This document shows, one piece after another, positions 30,901-39,086 of a stretch of 64,000 nt of DNA. Under the pieces are notes generated by a model. That model worked only from the letters and a program-made list of their open reading frames with translations. It ran no database searches and was not told the DNA's origin. Origin of the DNA: Gammaproteobacteria bacterium (GTDB lineage: Bacteria; Pseudomonadota; Gammaproteobacteria; Thiohalomonadales; Thiohalomonadaceae); contig JAPHSX010000030.1 of NCBI GenBank assembly GCA_026196575.1, positions 1 to 64,000 on the forward strand, written 5' to 3'. Position numbers and translations under genes: made by a program. The stretch's first letter is position 1, and each line of letters starts with the position of its first letter.

Positions 30901-32214
30901 ATGGCGAATTATCGGTGTTTTATCTGGTTAGTGCCATTCCTCACATTCATCACGCAGGCGCAGGCGGTGCAGATGGATGAGGAGTGCATCAATGAGCCGG
31001 TATTCAATGGGCGCGTCTGTGTCTATCAGACAAACCGCGCTGCCAGCCAGAACATCTTCCTAATCCATGGGATTGGCGACAATGCCAGTCGTGACTGGGA
31101 GCGACAGCTCGCGATGCTGGCCGAACAGTTTCACATTATCACCATTGATCTTGCCGGCTTTGGCCGCTCAGAACAGGGGGACAAGCCATACACACCGGAG
31201 AACTACGCGGCACTGATCGACTTTGTTGCATCACACTATACGATTCAGCGTTTTGATCTAATCGGCCACTCCATGGGGGCATCAGTCGCCATGCTTTACG
31301 CCGCCAAATTCCCGCAAAACGTAAAACGCCTGGTGCTGGTTGATGCGGCGGGCATTCTGCACCGCATAGCGATAGGCAAATATGTGATCGCCAGTGGGAT
31401 AAATAGTGAGGCCGACGGAACCGATAAGGTCGAATCCTATGTGGTGAAGATAATTGAAAAGTTCGAAGGGCTGTTTAGCCTGTTTAGTGACGATGTCGCC
31501 AAAGAGAGCGAACATGCCAGGGCCGGAATTGAGTTGGTGGATTACGATTTTGGCCAGACGCTGGATAAGATTATTACACCGACATTAATCATATGGGGTG
31601 CCGAGGATCAGATCGCCCCGTTGCGAACGGCAAAGGTACTTAATTACCGTATTAAAAATTCACAACTCAATGTCATCCCGGATGCCGGACACCTTCCGAT
31701 GAAGGAGAAGAGCGAAACATTTAACCATCTTCTTGATGGGTTTTTGAATTCGGCAGGTGTGGCGGCAGTTATCGCAAATAACGAAAAAGAGATGCGCAAT
31801 ACAATCGGCACCTGTAACGGAAAGAGCGGCGTTCGGTTTCATGGCGAGTATCAGCGAATAGAAATTAACAACTGCAACGACGTGGTACTTGAAGGTGTTA
31901 GCGTTACGGAGCTGTCTGTATTCGAATCGCGCGTAGTGATTGAAAACAGCCACATTGGCGGCGAGGTTGCCGTAGCCCTCGATGCAACGGGATCTGATCT
32001 AAAAATAACCGCCAGCAGGATAAGCGGCGAGGTAGCAATAAAGGTTGATCGAAGTCGCCTGGATTTGGCTGCGGTGGATCTGCAGGTGAAGGAGAAGGCG
32101 ATAGTCGCCAACTCGCGGTCACGGTTTATCTTTTCGGTGAGCAGGATCTACAGGGGTCAGGAGAAAACGAATATTCATGACTATGTGACCTTGAATCAGG
32201 GTGGCACCCTGTAA
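30901..32214 (+). CDS. Exported alpha/beta hydrolase with C-terminal beta-helix-like extension
   Basis: NIFLIHGIGDNASRDW; LIGHSMGASVAM nucleophile elbow; AGHLPMKEKSE; tail with repeated IEINNCNDVVLEGVSV..VVIENSHIGGEV. Confidence 0.8.
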   Translation: MANYRCFIWLVPFLTFITQAQAVQMDEECINEPVFNGRVCVYQTNRAASQNIFLIHGIGDNASRDWERQLAMLAEQFHIITIDLAGFGRSEQGDKPYTPENYAALIDFVASHYTIQRFDLIGHSMGASVAMLYAAKFPQNVKRLVLVDAAGILHRIAIGKYVIASGINSEADGTDKVESYVVKIIEKFEGLFSLFSDDVAKESEHARAGIELVDYDFGQTLDKIITPTLIIWGAEDQIAPLRTAKVLNYRIKNSQLNVIPDAGHLPMKEKSETFNHLLDGFLNSAGVAAVIANNEKEMRNTIGTCNGKSGVRFHGEYQRIEINNCNDVVLEGVSVTELSVFESRVVIENSHIGGEVAVALDATGSDLKITASRISGEVAIKVDRSRLDLAAVDLQVKEKAIVANSRSRFIFSVSRIYRGQEKTNIHDYVTLNQGGTL

Positions 32215-32330
32215 GGGCAACCTGCAAGACGAGAGGCACCAGCCCCTGCAAAAGGTATTAAAGTGTCCCTCCCGCGGCCCTCGATCAATCCTGGTGGGAT
32301 GCTCGGTATAGGGCGGATTTCGTTACTCAC

Positions 32331-35300
32331 CTAAACAGCCTCTCTATACTTCTTAAAATTTTCAGCCTGTTCGAAGATTTCTTTATAGACCTCATCCCTA
32401 TCAACAGGTGGGTAACCGTGCTCCGCTAGAACCAGTATGAGATCGACCTTTAGCTCGGCCTTGATATCATCCCGCTGGTTCCAATCGGTGTATTTGACCT
32501 TGTCTTCAACTACGGTTTTCACTGCCTGTGCCAGGACAAGCAGCTTATCCTCCGGATAGGTGAAGTCGTATTTCACTGCCAAATCCTTGAGGATGTCGTA
32601 GAAGGCCTTCTCTTCCAGATCGATGCCTAAGTCGGCAAAGGACTCCTTTTCCTTTTTCAGTGCATGGATCAGATCCATAATCTCAAGCGTGAAGTCTTCG
32701 AGTACCTCGCCTCTCAACACATCATCCTCTTTGCGTTCGTTGTAGATCTCTACCAGCGCTTTGAACTTCTTGGAGAAATCGAGTCCCTTGCTCTTGTTGA
32801 TCTTCTTGAAGTCCTCGATGGCCTTGGCCAGAAGCTGCTGCAAGAGTTTGATCTTGGTGTTTGGAAGTTTGATCTTCTCAATCTTGGACAGGTAGTCGGC
32901 ATCGAATATATCTACAGCTCCCGCTGAGTCCTCACCCATCTTGAAGATCTCTTCCACCCCGTCGCTCTGCAGGGCTTCGGTGATCATCTCCCGTACCTTG
33001 GCGTTCATCTGGGCGGTGTCGGGGGCATTGCCCTTGGTGAGCTTGAAGACGATGGAGCGCACGGCCATGTAGAAGTGGATCTGGTCGCGTTCGGTCTGGC
33101 TGAGGCCCTCTGAGCCACTGCAGATGTCGTAGGCGGCCTTGAGGCGCTTCACCAGGTGCATGAAGCGCTTCTCTATCTTGTTGGTGAGCTGTGCGTACTC
33201 AGCGGCCATGTTGAGGCAGTTGAGCTGCTCTACCGGACTCCCCTGGTAGTAGGGGGTGGCATCGAACTGGTGGAACATTTTGCTGAGCAGGTCGAGGTGG
33301 TCTTTCACCACGATGATGGACTGGTCGATCTCCTCGATGTTCTGCTGGTCGGCCTTGTTGTAGTGAGCCAGGGCGAGGTTCATCTGCTTCTTGATGCCGA
33401 TGTAGTCGACCACCAGCCCCTTCTCCTTGCCCTCGAACTTGCGGTTGACCCGCGAGATGGTCTGGATGAGGTTGTGACGCTGGATCGGCTTGTCGATATA
33501 GAGGGTATCGAGGAAGGGCACGTCGAAGCCGGTGAGCCACATATCCACCACGATGGCGATCTTGAAGTTGGATTTGGCGTTCTTGAACTGACGGTCCAGC
33601 TCCTTGCGGTCGTCCTTGGTGCCGAGCATGTCGTAGAGCGCTTTGGGGTCGTCCTTGCCACGGGTCATCACCATTTTTACCCGTTCCATCGGTTTGATGG
33701 CCTTCTTCTCCTGCTCTGTCAGGTCGGCGCCTTCCTCGCAGGCTAATACCTCGTTCCACTCGGGGCGCAGTTTAATCAGCTCCCGCCAGAAGGCGTAGGC
33801 GATCTCCCGCTTGCTGCAGACGAACATCGCCTTACCCTTGAGGGTGGAGCCTTCGCCCACACGGGTTTCGTAGTGGTGCACAAAGTCGATAGCCAGGGCC
33901 TTGATGCGGTCCGGGTCGCCCAGGATGGCGTTCATCTGGGCGTTGGCCTTCTTGCTCTCCTCGATCTGGTAGTCACTGGCGCCATCCTCGGCGCACTGGG
34001 CGTAGTAGGCCTCGATCTCCTCCAGCTTTTTGTTATCGAGGATCACCTTGGCGGCACGCCCCTCATAGACGATACGCACGGTGATCTCATCCTTCACCGA
34101 CTCGGTCATGGTGTAGGCGTCGACCACCGGGCCGAAGACATCCAGCGTGGCGTCGATGGGGGTGCCGGTAAAGCCGACATAGGTGGCGTTGGGCAGGGAG
34201 TCGTGCAGGTACTTGGCGAAGCCGTAGCTGCGCTGTACCCCCTTCTCGGTGACACGGACCTTCTGGTCGAGATTGACCTGGCTGCGGTGCGCCTCATCCG
34301 AGATCACGATGACGTTGCTGCGCTCGGTGAGCAGCTCGGTATCCTCGGTGAACTTGTGGATGGTAGTGAGGAACACCCCGCCACTGTTGCGCCCCTTGAG
34401 CAGATCGCGCAGCTGGGCGCGGCTCTCCACGCTAATTACTGTCTGATCGCCGATATAGCCCTTGGCGTTGGTGAACTGGCCGGAGAGCTGGTCGTCGAGG
34501 TCGGTGCGGTCGGTGATGAGGACGATGGTCGGGCTTTCGAAATCGACACTCTTCATCAACAGGCGGGTGAGAAAGAGCATGGTGTAGCTCTTGCCGCAGC
34601 CGGTGGCGCCGAAGTAGGTACCCCCCTTGCCGTCGCCTTCCGGCTTGCGATGCTGCTTGATGTGCTCGTAGAGTTTGGTGGCGGCGTAGAACTGGGGATA
34701 GCGGCAGACCACCTTCATCCCGTTCTTCGAGACATCGGGGAAGTAGATGAAGTGGCGTATCACCTCGCGCAACCGTGCCTTGTCGAACAGCCCCTCAATC
34801 ATGGTGTGCAGGGCACTGATGCCGTCCTTCTCGATGGTCTCCTGCCCCGTCACCTTGCGCCAGGTATAGAAGTAGTCGTAGGGGGCGAACAACGAACCCA
34901 TGCGAGAGTTCACCCCGTCGCTGATCACGCACAGCGCGTTGTACTTCATCAGCTCGGGTATATCGCGGGCATAGCGGATGGTGAGCTGCTCATAGGCGTT
35001 GTGGATCGTCGCCTCTTCCCGAATCGCGCTCTTGAACTCGAACACCACCAGCGGCAGGCCGTTGATGTAGAGGATGCCATCGGGGATGCGCTTTTCGCTC
35101 CCCTCGATCTCCAGCTGATTCACCAGCTTGTAGATATTGTGGTCGGTATAGGCGGCAGGCTCCTCGGCCACCACGGTGGTCAACAGCTCCGCCGGTGGCT
35201 GGCGCTGCTCCGGCAGCCCGCTATAGTCGATGAGCTGGATATAGAGGTCCTTCTGACTGCGGTCTTCACGCTTGAGCAGGAAGCCGTCCGAGACCATCTT

Positions 35301-35552
35301 GTTGATCTGCCTGTTGGAGTCGTAGAGGTCGAGGGCGGGCAGACGCTCCAGCCTGCGGATCACCGACTCGATCTCCTCCGGGGTGATCTGCTCTTTGGCG
35401 TAGCGGCTGGCGAGGTAGTCGCGCAGATCATCCCGAATCAGCACCTCGCTGGGCTGGCGCGTGAACGAATCGCCCTTGTGATGGGGGTAGCCCTGTTGTT
35501 CCAGCAGGGCGATGATCGCCTGCTCTAATTTATCTTCCGTGAATTTAGTCAT
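32331..35552 (-). CDS. hsdR: Type I restriction endonuclease subunit R
   Basis: GTYFGATGCGKSYTMLFLTRLL; VITDRTDLDDQLSGQF; ISDEAHRSQ; FVGFTGTPI-like motif. Confidence 0.96.
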   Translation of the reverse strand: MTKFTEDKLEQAIIALLEQQGYPHHKGDSFTRQPSEVLIRDDLRDYLASRYAKEQITPEEIESVIRRLERLPALDLYDSNRQINKMVSDGFLLKREDRSQKDLYIQLIDYSGLPEQRQPPAELLTTVVAEEPAAYTDHNIYKLVNQLEIEGSEKRIPDGILYINGLPLVVFEFKSAIREEATIHNAYEQLTIRYARDIPELMKYNALCVISDGVNSRMGSLFAPYDYFYTWRKVTGQETIEKDGISALHTMIEGLFDKARLREVIRHFIYFPDVSKNGMKVVCRYPQFYAATKLYEHIKQHRKPEGDGKGGTYFGATGCGKSYTMLFLTRLLMKSVDFESPTIVLITDRTDLDDQLSGQFTNAKGYIGDQTVISVESRAQLRDLLKGRNSGGVFLTTIHKFTEDTELLTERSNVIVISDEAHRSQVNLDQKVRVTEKGVQRSYGFAKYLHDSLPNATYVGFTGTPIDATLDVFGPVVDAYTMTESVKDEITVRIVYEGRAAKVILDNKKLEEIEAYYAQCAEDGASDYQIEESKKANAQMNAILGDPDRIKALAIDFVHHYETRVGEGSTLKGKAMFVCSKREIAYAFWRELIKLRPEWNEVLACEEGADLTEQEKKAIKPMERVKMVMTRGKDDPKALYDMLGTKDDRKELDRQFKNAKSNFKIAIVVDMWLTGFDVPFLDTLYIDKPIQRHNLIQTISRVNRKFEGKEKGLVVDYIGIKKQMNLALAHYNKADQQNIEEIDQSIIVVKDHLDLLSKMFHQFDATPYYQGSPVEQLNCLNMAAEYAQLTNKIEKRFMHLVKRLKAAYDICSGSEGLSQTERDQIHFYMAVRSIVFKLTKGNAPDTAQMNAKVREMITEALQSDGVEEIFKMGEDSAGAVDIFDADYLSKIEKIKLPNTKIKLLQQLLAKAIEDFKKINKSKGLDFSKKFKALVEIYNERKEDDVLRGEVLEDFTLEIMDLIHALKKEKESFADLGIDLEEKAFYDILKDLAVKYDFTYPEDKLLVLAQAVKTVVEDKVKYTDWNQRDDIKAELKVDLILVLAEHGYPPVDRDEVYKEIFEQAENFKKYREAV

Positions 35553-35827
35553 ATCGCCTCGGCGAGTTGTTTTTCGGTATTCAGCATGTGGCGTTGGCCG
35601 CAGGGGTGCCAAATAAGGTGCTGTGACACAGGAATCGTGTCGGGACTATGTCCGGAGCTTCCACCCGAATGCCCAGAGCTCTTTCCAATATCCGGAGCAC
35701 TACCCACCTGCTGTTCCGGACATTGCGAAGTATTGGGTCTGCCCTTTACCTTGGTTTGCGATGAAATAAACAAACACAATAAATTCAATTGGTTACGCGT
35801 AACTTGGTATTGCAGTCCATTCAGCAT
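35549..35827 (-). CDS. Small ORF overlapping the hsdR start, SSGHS repeats; possible gene remnant
   Basis: ATGA overlap with hsdR; KSSGHSGGSSGHSPDTIP. Confidence 0.4.
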   Translation of the reverse strand: MLNGLQYQVTRNQLNLLCLFISSQTKVKGRPNTSQCPEQQVGSAPDIGKSSGHSGGSSGHSPDTIPVSQHLIWHPCGQRHMLNTEKQLAEAI

Positions 35828-35838
35828 TGAAATAACAC

Positions 35839-37248
35839 CTAGGCCCAGCTCGGGATGTATCGAGCGTAACGCTTTGAATCAGGGGCCGTGGGATCTAGCT
35901 TTACCAGCCCCTGCTCAACTGCAGCAGCAATGATCTGGGAAATGGTATTGCTGCTCCCCTCTGAGACGCCAAACCTCTCCCGCAGGCTCTGATTGGTCAT
36001 TTGTTGACGCAGAACCCACTGCAGAACACAGTGCTGGTAGCAGGCGCGCACCCGATCACTGCCGTTCATATCCTTGAACCGCCGTGTCCCGTAAATGACC
36101 GCAACCGTGCGCCGGTAGCTCACCAGAAACTCCGGGGCGGGCAACTGTAAGATCTCAGCTGTCTCGATCACGCGGTCAATACCGCTGCTCTTTTCCTCAC
36201 AAATCCCAAAACGCCGCATCAGGTCGGCCAACCGCTCGTTGCGCGACTGGTATCCATCAATGAAACGCTCGACCGGTACCACTGGCTCACCGGGGTTTGA
36301 TATTTCGACACGATTGGCATACACCTCCACCACAGGTGAAGAGCCGCCAATCGTCATATCCTGATGTATCAACGCATTGGCGAGCAACTCACGAATCACC
36401 ACCTCAGGTAGTAGCTTCACATCCTTGCGGATGGCCTGTTCAATAACCTCATTTTGCGGCAACTGCCCCATAACGTAATTCACCAGGCCGACAAACCCGA
36501 CGGCATACCCCTTGTCTCCTGTAATATCAGTCCGGGTATTCATCTTCGACTCACCGTCGTACACAATCACCCTGGCCGCCTTACGACTGACAGTGGTGAA
36601 ACTCTTGAGCGACTTGGCCAGTAGCAGTGCGCCTATGTTCAGAATTGAAAATCCGGCGACTGACTGTTCGATCAAGCGCTCGGTCATCAACTTGGCGAGC
36701 ACACCGCTTTGCTCCGTCGGGTAGGGCAGGTTCAACAGGTCAAAAAATGTTTGCGTATCCAGCAACTGAATCACATCCTGTGCGCTGGCGTCTTTGAGAG
36801 CAATCTCCCCCAACCAATCCGGCTGACCCTCGGCGAAGATGCGCCGTAATTGATCCTCGCTCATGGGCACCAACTCTTCTCCTGAGCGCATGAGATAAGC
36901 GCCTTCATAGTGGTAGGCAGTGCCACGTGGCCGGGGCGGAATTACGAGCACCACAACCCGGCCGTCCGGATGCGCCACCTCTTCGATATCAACACGGAAT
37001 CCAATCGCCTGAAAGATTTTTGCCGCCATGTCGATCGGGTTATTGATGGCTGAGGTACCCACTATCGGGCGTGGTGGTTTATCGGCCACCCCAAGCAGCA
37101 GATGCCCGCCCCCTTCATTGGCAAGCGCTACGCAATAGCGAAACAGCTTTTTGTTATCGAATTGAGTCTTGGCCTCCTTGAACTCCAGGTTCTTAGTTTC
37201 AGAGCGGGCACTACGCCAAAGATCAACCTGTTCAACCGTTATCGTCAT
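35839..37248 (-). CDS. AlbA_2/Schlafen-like putative DNA-binding ATP-binding protein
   Basis: ESKNLEFKEAKTQFDNKKLFRYCVALANEGGGHLLLGV-type N-terminus; LPEVVIRELLANALIHQDMTIGG. Confidence 0.85.
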   Translation of the reverse strand: MTITVEQVDLWRSARSETKNLEFKEAKTQFDNKKLFRYCVALANEGGGHLLLGVADKPPRPIVGTSAINNPIDMAAKIFQAIGFRVDIEEVAHPDGRVVVLVIPPRPRGTAYHYEGAYLMRSGEELVPMSEDQLRRIFAEGQPDWLGEIALKDASAQDVIQLLDTQTFFDLLNLPYPTEQSGVLAKLMTERLIEQSVAGFSILNIGALLLAKSLKSFTTVSRKAARVIVYDGESKMNTRTDITGDKGYAVGFVGLVNYVMGQLPQNEVIEQAIRKDVKLLPEVVIRELLANALIHQDMTIGGSSPVVEVYANRVEISNPGEPVVPVERFIDGYQSRNERLADLMRRFGICEEKSSGIDRVIETAEILQLPAPEFLVSYRRTVAVIYGTRRFKDMNGSDRVRACYQHCVLQWVLRQQMTNQSLRERFGVSEGSSNTISQIIAAAVEQGLVKLDPTAPDSKRYARYIPSWA

Positions 37249-37643
37249 CGATTTGATTCCCCGTTGTAGTCGAGCACCGGCTGGTTCTTGCCCCCCAGTT
37301 GTCCGGAAATTCCGGACAACTGCCCCCGCGCAGCTCGCATGCGTCCTCGACCGCGAACCGAGCAAGCCTGGAACCAGACGGCGACGGTCGCCTCCGGGTT
37401 GTAGTGTTTGACGCTGCGCCGAACCTGTCGCTCTCCCTCCTGGCGAACTACCGAGAAATCCTCGGTAGTTGCAGACTCCTCCAATTCATTGTCACTGTAG
37501 ATGTTTTTCAGGTGCAGGCTGATGTTATCGGTGGAGGTGGCGAACAACTCCGCCATCTGGCTCTGCGTCACCCACAGGGTCTCACTTTGCAGACGCACCT
37601 CGACCTGATGATTGTCGGTTTCAAAAATAACAATGTCACGCAT
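37245..37643 (-). pseudogene. Truncated RhuM-family protein with repeat-derived C-terminus
   Basis: IVIFETDNHQVEVRLQSETLWVTQSQMAELFATSTDNISLHLKNIY.. is RhuM-like up to KHYN, then becomes unrelated sequence containing a 25-bp palindrome. Confidence 0.7.
37297..37321. repeat. 25-bp perfect palindrome AGTTGTCCGGAAATTCCGGACAACT
   Basis: 12-bp arms around a single central base. Confidence 0.95.
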
Positions 37644-37730
37644 AGCGACTCCTTGAACCGGCCTTGCTCCCTGTGATGAAACACCCCCTACGGGGTGTGG
37701 CGAAGTGCTTTTGCGTGGCATGCAGGCGGA

Positions 37731-39086
37731 TCATCCGGCGGCTGCCTGTTCGACCATCGCCTCGGCATCGGGGAGGCGGAGTTGGCCGGAGAGGAGCTTG
37801 GGGAGGAGGGTGTCGCGGAGGTTGGTAAGTGTTGAACTCTGTTCGTCTAATACTTTACGCCGCGAATTGTATGATTCAATCTGACCCAAGTAGCCGTCAA
37901 AAACTCCTACTCTTGGAATTGTTACACTTCTCGCATAAACAGCATTCCTATTCACACCAGGAACAGCTGAATCCGCACCCATTGATTTGATGTCAATTAA
38001 GCCGAGCGTCTGGTACAGCCAGTAGAGTGGTACATGCGACTTATTAACAACAAAGAAAACTGTGTCAATTGGAAAGAAGTCATCTTCGACCCAATACAGT
38101 GATCCTACGGTTCCTTTCCTACCAACAACAATTCCTGGTCCATCAACAAGCTTTTCATTATGAAGGCCAGATATTCCACCTGAACCGAATACAGGCACAT
38201 CTCCATCAATACGTTTTGATGCGGGCAGTGATTTGCCGTATGCAAGTTCTATAACATCCCCAATTGATTTAACCTCCCACCCCTCCGGCACCCACCCCAT
38301 CTCATCACTGAAGACGAAGCGGTTGGGGAACTGTTGCTGAATCGCTTCGGGTCGCTCCCGGCCTCCTGCCTCCCGCGACACTAGCACATCCCTGTGCGTC
38401 GGGAAGGGTTTGCGCTTGTCGCCCAGTGCCTTACGAATCTCGGCGCGGGTTTGCAGGGGTTCGGGGATGGGGTTGCCCGCCGCGAGGGCGTTGTCGATGA
38501 CCGGGTCGAAATCGACAAACCAGCTCTTGAACAGCGCCTGCGCCATCGCCTCCAGCGTGGCGTTCATCTGGCGGTTGAGTTCGATTTTGTCGTCGAGGGT
38601 GCCGAGGATGTAGGCGATGGATTTTTGTTCTTGCAGTGGAGGCAATGGAATGGGTAACTCGGCGATTGCTTTACCCGTTAAGTGCTTGATCGTTGTACCA
38701 GTGAAATAAGGCTCCAAAGCACCGGTTTTGCCTGCCCAAAGAAACCAGTAATGGAGGAAGCGGTTATCTAGCGCTTCTTTCGCTCTGATTCGATGAAGAG
38801 CCTTTTGAATCTTCATCCCAGGGATTTGCTCTTTCCAGATTGCACATCGACCCGGTTCACCACCCTCACAAACCACAAGATCTCCATCCTTGAGACCATA
38901 CCGCTCGTGCTCGTTCTCCTCGAAACGCATTTGAGCTAATTCATCGATATCAAAACTACCCCAGCGAACATTTTTGTTGCCTAGATAAGGGAAAAAGTCG
39001 CCGCGATTTTTTTCCTTATCGAGCATCTTGCCCAAGCATGAATCTACATGCTCACCCAAGCGGACTGTTGGCCAATCAGCCGGCAT
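37731..39086 (-). CDS. hsdS: Type I restriction-modification specificity subunit S
   Basis: Two target-recognition domains; LPIPLPPLQEQKSIAYILGTLDDKIELNRQMNATLEAMAQALFKSWFVDFDPV. Confidence 0.95.
   Translation of the reverse strand: MPADWPTVRLGEHVDSCLGKMLDKEKNRGDFFPYLGNKNVRWGSFDIDELAQMRFEENEHERYGLKDGDLVVCEGGEPGRCAIWKEQIPGMKIQKALHRIRAKEALDNRFLHYWFLWAGKTGALEPYFTGTTIKHLTGKAIAELPIPLPPLQEQKSIAYILGTLDDKIELNRQMNATLEAMAQALFKSWFVDFDPVIDNALAAGNPIPEPLQTRAEIRKALGDKRKPFPTHRDVLVSREAGGRERPEAIQQQFPNRFVFSDEMGWVPEGWEVKSIGDVIELAYGKSLPASKRIDGDVPVFGSGGISGLHNEKLVDGPGIVVGRKGTVGSLYWVEDDFFPIDTVFFVVNKSHVPLYWLYQTLGLIDIKSMGADSAVPGVNRNAVYARSVTIPRVGVFDGYLGQIESYNSRRKVLDEQSSTLTNLRDTLLPKLLSGQLRLPDAEAMVEQAAAG
38350..38397 (-). 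repeat. In-frame two-hairpin insertion in hsdS
   Basis: Minus strand GCACAGGGATGTGC-TAGT-GTCGCGGGAGGCAGGAGGCCGGGAGCGACC; encodes HRDVLVSREAGGRER. Confidence 0.65.

Noticed and set aside
33873-35528. 551-aa + strand ORF antisense to hsdR
   Set aside because: Shadow ORF of a high-GC coding strand; low-complexity translation and clear HsdR on the opposite strand.
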